Source of the DNA: Nostoc commune NIES-4072
Lineage (GTDB): Bacteria; Cyanobacteriota; Cyanobacteriia; Cyanobacteriales; Nostocaceae
NCBI RefSeq assembly: GCF_003113895.1
Contig: NZ_BDUD01000001.1
Location: forward strand, 3,262,756-3,326,755
Length of the DNA: 64,000 nucleotides
Reading direction: 5' to 3'
A model generated the notes under the pieces. It ran no database searches, had not been told where the DNA came from, and saw nothing but the letters and a program-made list of their open reading frames with translations. The translations under genes were made by a program, and so were the position numbers. Numbering within the stretch: position 1 is the stretch's first letter; every line of letters starts with the position of its first letter. This document shows positions 8,567 through 17,945 of this stretch, piece after piece.

Positions 8567-10363
8567 GTGTCTTGACCTTGTTCCAATTAAAAAATTGTGA
8601 GATTTCGGTAATAATTCCGATTTACCCTAATGTATGCCAGCAGGAAATAATGCTCTTTATCGTTTGAGATTAGAGACATCATTAAATGAGCTTTCAATAA
8701 AAAAGCTTACTGATATTTCTGACTGGCAATGTTATTAAACAACACCATTCATTGGAGTAAATTTTGTAGATGGGCTAGTCTCTAATTTAAGATAGCCTCT
8801 GAACTAGTCAAATAGTACCGCAGGGCGGAAGTCAAAAGTTTCCATTAGCAAGATTTTGCCATAATACTTGCATTCTTTCTTTCGGGATTATTGACTTTAG
8901 TAAGAGGAAAATTTATCTTAATCGAGGTTTATTCTACTATAGTTGAATTTTAGTGGCTTTCCAACTGTACGATTCCGCAAAAATTCTAGCCTAGAAAACC
9001 TATTGTATCGTTGGTCTCCAAGCTTAAATTTGAGACTAGAACCCTGATTAATCGTTAGTTCGCTGTTTTTTACCATTAGTATCAAGCCTTATATCGCTAA
9101 ACTCGCTATCTTCTATTTGCTTCAGAATAACAGTGGACTTTTAGGAAGTTTATCAGAATTTTTATTAACTCCACTATGTTTGTCTCTAGCAACTTTCCCA
9201 CCATTAAACTTTGCAAAATTTCTATCTTAGTAAACTAATCATATTATCTATCTCCAGGTTGACATTTGAGATTACAGGCATAATTAATTCTCAGCTAGCT
9301 GTTTTTTAGTTTTAGTCTTAAACCATAAAATGGTTAAAAACGAATATGACTCACTACACTCTATTCAGAATGGCAGTAGAATTCTTTTTTCATTCAATCA
9401 AGTTACTCCTCAGTATTCAACATACCTACCTCGGTAACTCCTAAAAATTTAGAATTTAAAAATATCTGAGTTACTAGTAACAAAACTTTAACTTTATTTA
9501 AGGAACGTTTGTGTGTTAAAAACTTCTAAGTTTGCTTGAATTGCCTTTAAAGTTCTCAATTAAGCTATTTTAGCTCAATTGAGTAAATAATTTACCAGAT
9601 GATAAATTAAAATTACAACACAAATCATAACATATATAAATAGATTTAAGTCAATCCACCATGCGAAGTGTAGTGAATAACAAAACATTTTGACAAAACT
9701 ATGTCTAAAGATAGATATTTTATACAGGAGATGGAATTAGCTTATTTGAACGTGATATCATATAAGAAAGGCTGCCAAAATTAATCTTGTTTAGAGTCAA
9801 AATCTCTACTAAACTGGCTCTTGAGCAAATAATACGACCAACTTGGTATTATTCATGTCTGCGTATAAAACAGACAATGTTCAGTAAACTACAAACTTTT
9901 GAAAACCAGCATGAGAAGGCAGGAGGCAGCTATGCTGGAGGCTCACTTAGTAAACCCCATAAATAAATTTAAGGGTTTAAAACAATTGAGTTGACATATA
10001 TTGAAATTCTCTCGCCGACTTACTGAAGCCATAGTGGATGCTTCAGAAGGCAGAAGGCTATAACAAATTAAGGAAGGATTTTGGCAATCTGTCTCTGTAT
10101 CAATTAAAACTTCAACTTATCATTCATCATTCCAGTTGCCGCGATCGCTTAGTTGCTTTCGACATAAAAAATTGAGTATTTCTAACAGGCAAAATTTATT
10201 TAAATTACTTTTAAAAAATCTTAATATTTCTCAATCTAGGTTAAAAAATCTTGGGATTGAGTTCATAATTTAAGAGCGATCGCTTTGTAAAGGTTAGTTG
10301 ATATTTCTTGTCAAACTGCTGGTAAAGTTACAAACTAAGAAATACAACACACGCAATTATTTT
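8567..10363. other. Long non-coding region upstream of the mys operon, with degenerate repeats
   Basis: About 1.8 kb of AT-rich DNA with no open frame above 60 codons, between divergent mysA and the membrane-protein gene. It contains imperfect direct repeats about 240 bp apart. One arm at about 9000-9083 contains ATTTGAGACTAGAA and TCGCTGTTTTTTA; the other at about 9255-9327 contains ATTTGAGATTACAG and AGCTGTTTTTTAG, with similar order and spacing. Fainter echoes lie on both sides. A pair of GCGATCGC sites occurs near 10140 and 10275. Promoters for mysA and the 10.4 kb gene must lie here, but I could not place them with confidence. Confidence 0.55.
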
Positions 10364-10855
10364 ATGACTGCTATTTCTAACTTTGAATTCAAGCGACCAA
10401 TTTGGCAAACCGGCATCATATTAACTTTGGGCTTTTGGCTCAGTGCTAGTCTAGTTTTAGACTGGGTAATTATGCCTAGCCTTTATCTTTCTGGCATGAT
10501 GAGCCAAGCTGGTTTTACGACAGCAGGCTATACGATTTTTTGGAACTTCAATCGGATGGAATTATTATCTGCTGCTGTAGTCCTGACTGGGGCACTAGCT
10601 CTGAGCAAAACCCGATATCACTGGAGTATTGGCAGTATTGTTTTATCTGTGCTGCTGCTAACTATAGCTATGCTTGACACCTATTTCTTAACTCCGCAGA
10701 TGTGCGCCATAGGAGTTCAACTCAACCTATTTGAAGCTGCTGCTGCTATTCCATCGACAATGAATATACTGCACGGCAGTTATTGGGTACTGGAAATAGT
10801 TAAGCTGGTAGCAGGTGGTACACTTTTAAGCTGGTGCTGGCGGGAGCAAGTTTAA
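10364..10855 (+). CDS. Small four-helix membrane protein (DUF4149-like)
   Basis: Function unknown. The 163-residue protein has four hydrophobic segments: about 16-38 (following a short N-terminal tail), 62-80, 88-106 and 138-156. The loop NILHGSYWVLEIVKL before the last helix, and the N-terminal W..G..ASLVLDWVIMPSLY, resemble DUF4149-type proteins. The ATG at 10364 is preferred over an upstream start at 10298, because the extra 22 residues are basic, lack homology-like content and overlap AT-rich leader. It stands alone, followed by a strong terminator, so it is probably monocistronic. Confidence 0.75.
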   Translation: MTAISNFEFKRPIWQTGIILTLGFWLSASLVLDWVIMPSLYLSGMMSQAGFTTAGYTIFWNFNRMELLSAAVVLTGALALSKTRYHWSIGSIVLSVLLLTIAMLDTYFLTPQMCAIGVQLNLFEAAAAIPSTMNILHGSYWVLEIVKLVAGGTLLSWCWREQV

Positions 10856-10905
10856 GTGGATGGAGAATTTTAACAGTGAGAATATCTACTTCTAAATCTC
10901 ACACT

Positions 10906-10934
10906 AAAGACGCAAAGAAATTCTTTGCGTCTTT
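10906..10934 (+). terminator. Rho-independent terminator after the DUF4149-like gene
   Basis: A perfect 14-bp inverted repeat, AAAGACGCAAAGAA and TTCTTTGCGTCTTT, is separated by a single A and runs into TTTTTGC. It starts 50 bp after the stop codon. The symmetrical A/T ends could let it act on both strands. Confidence 0.85.
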
Positions 10935-11025
10935 TTGCTAAATCTACTTTATAGATGAATACGATGTCTACGACGGGCTACGCCTACGCAGACAATTTTC
11001 TCTTCGTAACCGAAAACTGCTATAA

Positions 11026-11213
11026 CCCACCTTCCGCACCCTAACTGTCACAAAGGTGTTTTCACTGTTTTTTAGAATAAAACAAAGCTAGTTTATATAC
11101 TTAATCTCCTTGTTTTAACTGAGATTAAAAATTATGTCAGCATAATTTTTAGCTCAAAACCTGTCAAAAGTTAAGTGATTACCGATTGTGACACTCTGGG
11201 TGCGGAATGTGGG
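11026..11213. mobile_element. MITE-like element, type 3 (188 bp, CCCAC...GTGGG ends)
   Basis: The left end CCCACCTTCCGCACCC and the right end (reverse complement) CCCACATTCCGCACCC continue into TGTCACAA on both sides, giving 24 of 28 matching bases. The hexamer CTATAA flanks both ends (11020-11025 and 11214-11219) as a target-site duplication. No transposase frame lies inside. It is a non-autonomous element, presumably moved by a transposase encoded elsewhere; the IS family is not assigned. Confidence 0.8.
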
Positions 11214-11219
11214 CTATAA

Positions 11220-11991
11220 ACATACAAAATTATCTTTAACTGTACATTCTCAGCCTTCCCGGACTTCCGAGCAAATAAATACTGAAAAATAATATTAATT
11301 AGTTTTCATGTTTCCTTTACTGATTTATCATGAAGTTTATATATTTCCGCTAACTTTTTTTGAAAATTATAGTAATCTGAATTTTAGTGGTTACTTACTT
11401 GTTATCTACCATCTAGCCGAAAAGAGCTATTTTGCAGGTATGTATTAGCAATCAGGAATTTCGCTGCAAGTTCTTGAATTTGTCACTTCAAATTGTGTAG
11501 GGTGACTATTTAGCCCCACACAACATTAAAAACCGTCTCCAGTAATTATGAAGAAATTCCCTTCTGCTGATTTGGTTGCCCGTTGCATCTCACCACACAC
11601 CATCAGGGCGGCAATTACCAGCTAACTCATCTTTGGTCGGAGGTTTACCATTCTTGTTGTGCAAGTGATAATTTTACCCAATCCCAAGACTAAAGGTTGC
11701 TCTACAATCACAAACCTAAGTAAGACATTTAACTTTTTTAATGCTTAGTTTCTAATAATACGTTTTCTCTTGAAGAAGTTACCCTCAAGAATAAACTTCT
11801 AGCAAAAGTGCCTCACAACTTTCGTCACGATTGCAAAAACATAGTTCATCAGCGTGGATTTAATGCTCAAAAGCCTTGAGGGAGAATCATTTTCCGCTAC
11901 ATTAAAGTAGATTTTGGTCGCTTTCGACTGTAGCACGAGAGGCAAAACCACTTTGGCACGAAAACTAAAGTATATCTACAATTTTAGGCTG
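11220..11991. other. Non-coding stretch, possibly with a short coding relic
   Basis: No convincing gene. On the minus strand at about 11605-11680, a short frame reads NGKPPTKDELAGNCRPDGVW before a stop. It looks protein-like but has no start and no continuation, so it may be the tail of a lost gene. The rest is AT-rich and featureless. Confidence 0.4.
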
Positions 11992-12348
11992 CTAAATACG
12001 GATACCAATGATGCTTTTGTGACTGATGGGCGAGAGCCAATGGTCTATGCGTTGCACTTGAGTTACTGTTAGATTGGCTAGATTAGCGAAAGATACAGAA
12101 AACCAATCTAATTTTTGAAATACTATATCCTGGCAACCAGTCAGGCCATTTTGCCATTGGGCAATAACATGGATTGGTTTATTTGTAACTCGTGCTTTAT
12201 AGCTTAAGAGAGATTGGTGAATTAAGAGTTGGGGGGTGTGGAATCTCTGTACTAACTCAAATGTGACCGCTATATTTATCTGATAGTGCTTCCACCAAAG
12301 TCGTAGTGAATTCCGAAAAGGTAATTCACTAATTTTACGTGCAAACAA
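11992..12348 (-). CDS. Hypothetical protein, doubtful
   Basis: An open frame of 118 codons with five tryptophans and ordinary composition, but no domain, signal or membrane segment that I recognise. Its start would lie only 28 bp from that of the divergent PatA-like gene, leaving hardly any room for two promoters. It may be genuine but divergent, or a chance frame in the leader of the regulator gene. No ribosome-binding site supports the start. Confidence 0.3.
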   Translation of the reverse strand: MFARKISELPFRNSLRLWWKHYQINIAVTFELVQRFHTPQLLIHQSLLSYKARVTNKPIHVIAQWQNGLTGCQDIVFQKLDWFSVSFANLANLTVTQVQRIDHWLSPISHKSIIGIRI

Positions 12349-12376
12349 ATGTTAATTTTATTCCAAAACCATCCTA

Positions 12377-13459
12377 ATGAAGACACTTCCGATTAGTAGA
12401 TACAGATTTTTCCAAAAGCTCCAGCCTTTATCTTTGTTGAAAAAAATCACTGGTAAGTCGGTTACTGGTTGTTTGCAGGTATTTAGCACATCAGGCTCTT
12501 GGTCAATATATGTAGACGAGGGTAAACTAATTTATGCCTGCTATTCAGAGAAAATGTTTGAGCCACTTTACAGAAATTTGCAACGCTTGAGTCAGCAAAT
12601 TTCTACTCTCCCTCGTGAAATTCACGAACAATTACGGGTGATATTTGAAACTGGTATTGAAAATCAGGCAATACCGAATCCAGATTATTTGGCGATTTGT
12701 TGGTTAGTCAATCAGAAATATATCAGTCCCTCTCAAGCGGCGATACTGATAGAGCAATTGGCGCTAGAAGTTCTAGAGTCATTTCTGAACTTAGACGAGG
12801 GGAGCTATGAATTTATTCCTGAAAGCTTTCTGGATGACATGCCAAAGTTTTGTCATCTGAATCTCCGCTTACTAGTTGAACGATGCCAAACACCCCGAAG
12901 GGAAGCGGCTTATCGTCAGACATCGCCAACTTCTCAATCAAACCCTTCAGAATTGTTCAAAATAAATGAGCTAAAACCTAAAAGCAAAAGTACACCAAAC
13001 TGGTCTACAATAAACGGCTATAAGCCGCCAACCTACTCTATTAATACCAATGAACATAAGAGTCAGCAAATCACCAAACCACCTGTTGACAAAAAAATCT
13101 ACACAATCTTTTGTATTGATGACAGCCCTACAATATTGAATACTATTAAAAGTTATTTAGATGAGCAAATATTTTCTGTTGTGGGAGTCACCGATTCTTT
13201 AAAGGCTTTAATGCAGATTGTTCACACTAAACCCGACATCATTTTGTTGGATATTTCAATGCCTAATTTGGATGGGTATGAACTCTGCTCTTTGCTGCGT
13301 AAACACTCAAATTTTAAAAATACACCTGTGATTATGGTGTCAGAAAAATTAGGGTTTCTAGATAGAGCTAAAGCTAAGATAGTAAGAGCATCAGGTTATT
13401 TAACTAAGCCTTTTACACAAGGAGATTTACTAAAAATAATATTTAAACATATTGTTTAA
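12377..13459 (+). CDS. PatA-like response regulator (PATAN domain + C-terminal receiver)
   Basis: A cytoplasmic two-component regulator of the cyanobacterial PatA type, which replaces the usual DNA-binding output with a PATAN/DUF4388 domain. Members act in heterocyst patterning, phototaxis or pili. Of 360 residues, about 1-175 form the PATAN domain (KKITGKSVTGCLQVFS, WSIYVDEGKLIYA, LNLDEGSYEF). Residues 180-240 are a polar linker, and 243-360 are the receiver with FCIDDSPTIL (acidic pair), IILLDISMPNLDGYEL (phospho-acceptor Asp), PVIMVSE (Ser in place of Thr) and YLTKPF (Lys). The key receiver residues are intact apart from the Thr/Ser swap. A decayed second receiver follows downstream. The specific process controlled is unknown. 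Confidence 0.88.
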   Translation: MKTLPISRYRFFQKLQPLSLLKKITGKSVTGCLQVFSTSGSWSIYVDEGKLIYACYSEKMFEPLYRNLQRLSQQISTLPREIHEQLRVIFETGIENQAIPNPDYLAICWLVNQKYISPSQAAILIEQLALEVLESFLNLDEGSYEFIPESFLDDMPKFCHLNLRLLVERCQTPRREAAYRQTSPTSQSNPSELFKINELKPKSKSTPNWSTINGYKPPTYSINTNEHKSQQITKPPVDKKIYTIFCIDDSPTILNTIKSYLDEQIFSVVGVTDSLKALMQIVHTKPDIILLDISMPNLDGYELCSLLRKHSNFKNTPVIMVSEKLGFLDRAKAKIVRASGYLTKPFTQGDLLKIIFKHIV

Positions 13460-13519
13460 ATTCCTGGTATAAAAAACAAATCTACAGAAATTAGGGTATT
13501 TCTTGAAGATTTAAGGTTT

Positions 13520-13745
13520 AGTATTAACTGAATTACTCCTATTTTAGTTAGAGAATATTGTCTGAATGAATTTAAATTAGTTGGTCGTTATCTTACAGAT
13601 ATGGGTTAAATTTTTATTAAAACTACCAGTGCAAAAAAAGCTCTAGAAATAATCTTAGAAAAAACTCAAATTCGATTGTTACTGATGTAATCATACCGAG
13701 GATAAGTAGATATGAATTGTCTCGCTTCATCAAAATAAATTCGAC
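13520..13745 (+). pseudogene. Decayed receiver (CheY-like) domain
   Basis: Reading with frame changes gives LNEFKLVGRYLTDMG, a stop, IFIKTTSAKKALEIILEKTQ, then after a frameshift IVTDVIIPRISRYELSRFIK. The order and spacing match the alpha1, alpha2, phospho-acceptor strand (TDVIIPRI) and alpha3 parts of a response-regulator receiver. At least one in-frame stop and one frameshift are present, and no output domain follows. It sits 60 bp after the PatA-like gene and may be the remnant of a neighbouring regulator or hybrid kinase. Confidence 0.65.
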
Positions 13746-13820
13746 TCACCGCTTATGGGCATTTGAAATTGAGCAATAAATCGCTCACTACGAACCTTTT
13801 TTTGCATAGAATTGATGACC

Positions 13821-14792
13821 TTAGTAGCTCTGAGGATGTGGTATTTCCCTTAGAATTTCCAAAAGCGATCGCTCCATAACTTCACTGACAACTTTATTAC
13901 CTTCTAAGTTGAGGTGAATGTGGTCGTGATACAAAGCTTGCGGGTTGGTAATTGAATTGAATATCGGTAAAAAGTCTATATAGTTAATTTGTTGGAATTT
14001 AGTATAATTGTTCAAGCGCTGGCGTGCAATAATTTCGTAATCGCGGGGGCCTGGTTCACCAATTTCTCGCAGTAAGGGAGTCATGACTAGGAGAAATTGG
14101 CTGTTGGTTTGGCGATTCAGGGCTTGAATTTTGCCGATCGCTTCCAAATTAATCCCCACGCGATCGCCTGCTTCATTTTGCACTATTTCCATTTCAGGAA
14201 TTGGCTGTTGCTTAACGATATAACGTTGCCACACTTCCACCAATGCTAAGGGAGGTTTACTATTGGGATAGTTGCGATCGCGTCCTACTGGTAAAGAAGT
14301 AGGAGCAGTAGCAAACAAATCATCGGTATTAATTAATAACACTACTGCTTGGGCGTTGAAATTGCTAAACTTCTGTAAATAAGCTAACTCGTTCCTTGGC
14401 CCCCAAGAGTTAGCTGAAGCATTCAGCACTTCTACTTCCTGATAACTATTATTAGTGGATGATGCCAGAGAACGCATCATCATTGTGGATATTGTATTAG
14501 TCTGATCTGTCCACCAGCCACCATTAGCAATAGAATCGCCTAACAGTAAAATTCGTAACCCAGAAGGTGCAGGTGTCTGCTTAAGCGGATTACCTCGCAT
14601 AGAATACTGATTAATCTCAATGCGATTACCAAACCGACGGGTACGCTGGTTAGGAGCCAATAAATAACCAATCTGCTCATCGCCAATGTAAATCAGAGGA
14701 TTACCAAAGCCAAAAAGCGATCGCAGTCCGATCTCGACTACCACAAACAATGCCACAACCACCACCAAAAATACGATCAACGCGACTTTCAC
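13821..14792 (-). CDS. SGNH/GDSL-family hydrolase, membrane anchored
   Basis: Probable esterase or acyl hydrolase acting on the periplasmic side. The 323-residue protein begins with a single hydrophobic helix (residues 3-28) that can serve as an uncleaved signal anchor. The SGNH blocks are visible: LLLGDSIANGG with the nucleophile Ser (about 85-90), the block II glycine region, VLLINTDDL as the N-block, and YHDHIHLNLEGNKVV with the Asp-x-x-His dyad near residue 300. Similar proteins occur near exopolysaccharide genes, but none lies here. Substrate unknown. Confidence 0.82.
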   Translation of the reverse strand: MKVALIVFLVVVVALFVVVEIGLRSLFGFGNPLIYIGDEQIGYLLAPNQRTRRFGNRIEINQYSMRGNPLKQTPAPSGLRILLLGDSIANGGWWTDQTNTISTMMMRSLASSTNNSYQEVEVLNASANSWGPRNELAYLQKFSNFNAQAVVLLINTDDLFATAPTSLPVGRDRNYPNSKPPLALVEVWQRYIVKQQPIPEMEIVQNEAGDRVGINLEAIGKIQALNRQTNSQFLLVMTPLLREIGEPGPRDYEIIARQRLNNYTKFQQINYIDFLPIFNSITNPQALYHDHIHLNLEGNKVVSEVMERSLLEILREIPHPQSY

Positions 14793-15236
14793 CTAGTTAC
14801 ACCCTCTGATACTGAGTTACTTTTCAACGATAGTAACTGACGCATTGGGCATTGGATAGAGGCATGGAAGCGGGATGTACAAAGCAATATCGATCGGATA
14901 AGCAGGGGAAGCATAGGGAAAGCACTTGAAGAAAGGGTATTATTGTTCATCAATTCTTTTCTTTCCAGCGAACAGATCCCCCTGCTTCTTTCCACTCCGC
15001 AGGCATCTGATTAAGCGCATTAATATGTATTGGAACGTGTTCAATAAGCTTTAAAACAGCAATTGCATAGCTATTAACTGTCTATCTAATGGTTTGGCAA
15101 AAGTTTGATATATCTTGGCTATTTTTGTGTAAGAGTATAGCAGCGTTTTATAGTGATATAATTTTTTATTATAGTATTACAAGAATTACAATTGTCATCG
15201 TTTTATCAAGTTAGCAAAATTTGGGGACAGGCTAGG
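14793..15236. other. Intergenic region upstream of dnaE-C
   Basis: No gene supported. The minus-strand frame between 14789 and 14995 overlaps the SGNH gene start and has no homology-like content. The last 150 bp before dnaE-C are AT-rich and probably hold its promoter. An upstream in-frame TTG at 15192 is rejected as a start because the intein half begins at the ATG at 15237. Confidence 0.5.
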
Positions 15237-15344
15237 ATGATTAAAATAGTCACACGCAAATATTTAGGAAAACAAAATGTCTATGACATAGGGGTTGAGC
15301 ATGACCATAATTTTGCGATCAAAAATGGGTTAATAGCTTCCAAT
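15237..15344 (+). other. C-terminal half of the DnaE split intein (36 residues)
   Basis: Coding segment removed by protein splicing. It has the block F region VYDIGVEHDHNFAI and the block G end IASN followed by Cys+1. From memory it differs from the well-studied Npu DnaE C-intein at about four positions (V5, H22, I28, L32). Catalytic Asn36 and extein CFN are retained, so activity is expected. Confidence 0.95.
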
Positions 15345-16586
15345 TGTTTCAATAAATCCCATTCGACTGCCTATGGTTATGTAACTTATCAAACAGCATA
15401 TTTAAAAGCTAATTACCCATTAGAATATATGGCAGCGCTGTTAACGGCTAACAGTGGTGATACCGATAAGGTACAGAGATATATTACTAATTGTACAAAT
15501 ATGGGTATTTCCATAGATCCGCCAGATATTAATCGTTCTGGTGTTGATTTTACGCCAACGGCAGGAAAGATTTTGTTTGGATTTTCGGCAGTGCGTAACG
15601 TGGGACAGAGTGCGATCGCTTGTATTTTGGAAGCGAGAAATGAGACAGGATTTAAATCCCTCGCTGATTTTTGCGATCGCGTGGATTTACGTGCTGTTAA
15701 CCGCCGCACTATGGAATCGCTGATTTACTGTGGAGCATTTGACAAAATTGAACCCAACCGTCAACAGTTAATTAACGACTTAGAATTAGTGTATGATTGG
15801 GCACAATCTCGCGCTAAAGACAGAGCTAGTGGTCAAGGAAATCTTTTAGATTTATTAGGTGACGCATTTTCTTCTACTCCCACCAAAAGAGCAAATAATG
15901 CCTTTGAAACTGCTCCAAAATCTAAACCTGTGATGGACTTGCCACCACAGAAAAAGTTGCAGATGGAGAAAGAATTATTAGGATTTTATGTATCAGATCA
16001 TCCACTGAAATCCTTACGGCAAATAACACCACTTTTGACTCCAATTAACCTTTCGCAACTGGGAGAGCAAAGGGAAGAGACAAGGCTTTGTGCAGTTGTC
16101 ATGTTAAATAACGTCAAAAAAGTGGTTACTAAAAAAGGCGATCAAATGGCAATTTTGCAAATAGAAGACCTCACAACGCAATCAGAAGCTGTAGTCTTTC
16201 CTAAAACCTATGAACGCATTAGTTCCCTACTTCAAGTTGACACTAGATTGATTATTTGGGGAAAAGTAGATCGACGTGACGAGCAAACTCAATTTATTCT
16301 TGAAGATGCAGAGCCAGTGGAAACAGTACAAATGGTAATGGTGGAATTAAATCCCCAGCAAGCAGGTAATATCGATGAACTACATCGCTTGAAAATAATT
16401 TTGCAAGAACACTCAGGAGACAAAGAAAAGGCAAAAATGCCAGTGATTGGAATTATACAAACTGAAAATTCTCGAAAACTTGTTCGTTTGGGTTGGCAAT
16501 TTTGCGTACAAGATTCTAGAATAACCGTTCAAGCTTTGCAAAATGCCAGTTTTCCTGCTCATATCAAATCGCTGACTGGTATCTAA
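15237..16586 (+). CDS. dnaE: DNA polymerase III alpha subunit, C-terminal half, with N-terminal split-intein fragment
   Basis: In many cyanobacteria the replicative polymerase is encoded in two distant pieces that are joined by trans-splicing. This is the second piece. Its first 36 residues (15237-15344) are the C-intein, starting MIKIVTRKYLGK and ending LIASN. The C-extein begins CFNKSHSTAYGY, with the nucleophilic Cys at 15345. The extein (about 413 residues) carries the end of the polymerase active region and fingers, a helix-hairpin-helix region (LADFCDRVDLRAVNRRTME), and an OB-fold domain (AVVMLNNVKKVVTKKGDQMA). The ATG is chosen because it is the exact intein start. The N-terminal half is not in this window. 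Confidence 0.96.
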   Translation: MIKIVTRKYLGKQNVYDIGVEHDHNFAIKNGLIASNCFNKSHSTAYGYVTYQTAYLKANYPLEYMAALLTANSGDTDKVQRYITNCTNMGISIDPPDINRSGVDFTPTAGKILFGFSAVRNVGQSAIACILEARNETGFKSLADFCDRVDLRAVNRRTMESLIYCGAFDKIEPNRQQLINDLELVYDWAQSRAKDRASGQGNLLDLLGDAFSSTPTKRANNAFETAPKSKPVMDLPPQKKLQMEKELLGFYVSDHPLKSLRQITPLLTPINLSQLGEQREETRLCAVVMLNNVKKVVTKKGDQMAILQIEDLTTQSEAVVFPKTYERISSLLQVDTRLIIWGKVDRRDEQTQFILEDAEPVETVQMVMVELNPQQAGNIDELHRLKIILQEHSGDKEKAKMPVIGIIQTENSRKLVRLGWQFCVQDSRITVQALQNASFPAHIKSLTGI

Positions 16587-16788
16587 AGCCAAAAGTGAAA
16601 AGTCCACCAATACTGAAAAGCAGCTTAATAATCAGTTTTACTGAACCGTCAACAGTAAATTGCCTTAAATATCCAAGCTTATAATAGTTTTTTTAGTTAC
16701 TTATGCGGATGATAATTTCCTAGAGGCGGTGGTATATTTTTATGCTAAGACCCTTAAGGCTGCGACCAGGGGAAGGAGTTATAACTTG

Positions 16789-17385
16789 ATGATCGTGAAC
16801 GAGCTACATAAATTTGTTTCGTACTGTAAAATTATTCAACCCCAAACTCAGGAGGACATTAAAAAATTTTTTGAAGGAGTTATCTTATTTCCTTATGATA
16901 AGGAACTTCTATTGCAAGCTTATTTATTTCTGAATATTAAAGACTTATTTCCCTCGTGTGCTGAATTACTGTTATTTGAAAAATCTCCAATTTCAGATTA
17001 TACAGATTTAGGAAAGTGTGATTTTGTCTATCAGACCTTTAAAGGAAGCCTGTTTTTAATTGAAACCAAGTTTATTGATACAGAAGCAACAGGAGCTACT
17101 GAAAGAAAAAGAAGAAATAAACACAGAAACAAGGTATTTGAGCAAGTTATTACTTTGAAAGGCCGATTTAGTGAATATTGGAATATAAGGCTAGATCAAT
17201 TAGAATGTGGGGTTTTCACAACAGATGCAGAAGTTGCTTGGCGAGGAAATGGCGTGAACGTCATTTCTAAATCAATATCTATAGAGCATCTGGAAAAATG
17301 GCGAAGAAGCTATCACAGTAGTGAAAAATTTTTATCTCATCAAGATGGATCAAAGCTTGAAGGGAAGGTAAATTTGAAAGGTTAA
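16789..17385 (+). CDS. Putative PD-(D/E)XK-type nuclease-like protein, unknown role
   Basis: Not a recognised family. The 198-residue protein has a helical N-terminal half followed by GKCDFVYQTFKG and LFLIETKFID. This is an Asp about 13 residues before Glu-x-Lys on a hydrophobic strand, the spacing of the PD-(D/E)XK nuclease core, followed by a very basic stretch (ERKRRNKHRNK). A later helix (KVFEQVITLKGRF) fits the usual core alpha-helix. The ATG at 16789 is preferred over a GTG at 16729 because AAGGAG lies 10 bp upstream. It is alone on its strand, with no methylase or other restriction partner nearby, so a restriction role is not supported. It could belong to the Holliday-junction-resolvase-like or DUF-type accessory proteins. 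Confidence 0.6.
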   Translation: MIVNELHKFVSYCKIIQPQTQEDIKKFFEGVILFPYDKELLLQAYLFLNIKDLFPSCAELLLFEKSPISDYTDLGKCDFVYQTFKGSLFLIETKFIDTEATGATERKRRNKHRNKVFEQVITLKGRFSEYWNIRLDQLECGVFTTDAEVAWRGNGVNVISKSISIEHLEKWRRSYHSSEKFLSHQDGSKLEGKVNLKG

Positions 17386-17945
17386 GCCAAGACCCAAGTA
17401 TACTTTTTTCGTTGACTTGCCCCCGCTAACCTTGTAGGATTTGTTGAGCCATGCCTACGGTTTTTGCTAGCCTACACAAGTCAGAGTCCAAAGCTGCCTA
17501 TTTGACGAGATCGAAATAGTAAACTAATCGTCATTCATTTTTACAGGTTTATTTGCTTGTAGTAGGAGCTACAGACCTACTTATACGCAACTTAAATGCT
17601 CATTAGCTTATCTGCACACTCATCTTTGATGGAGAAACGGCACAATGGTTTGCCTTACATTGAGTCGGCTATCGGTTAAATCCGTTAGATTGACTCTAGT
17701 AATTTTTGGTGGATTTATAAATTTCAAAGTAAGGAAAATCTTTCACTTACTCAGGTGACAAGGCAAAATCACCTATTTTAAATCGGCAATATTTGCACTT
17801 TTGGTTTTGGCACTAAATAAAGCCTTTTTCCAAATCAACGCAAGTTATACCGTTAATCCTCAGTAAAACTGCTTAAATCAGCAATAATGCTAATGCTAAC
17901 TCATCCGAGCAATTCTTTTTATAAGCACTTCTGAAATCAGAAAGC
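17386..17945. other. Convergent intergenic region
   Basis: About 560 bp between two converging genes. No open frame, clear terminator or repeat stands out. Confidence 0.4.

Noticed and set aside
14789..14995. 68-codon minus-strand frame upstream of the SGNH gene
   Set aside because: Overlaps the gene start by a few bases and has no domain or start support.
15192..15236. Extended dnaE-C start at a TTG
   Set aside because: The intein half starts at the ATG at 15237; the extra 15 residues have no counterpart in C-inteins.
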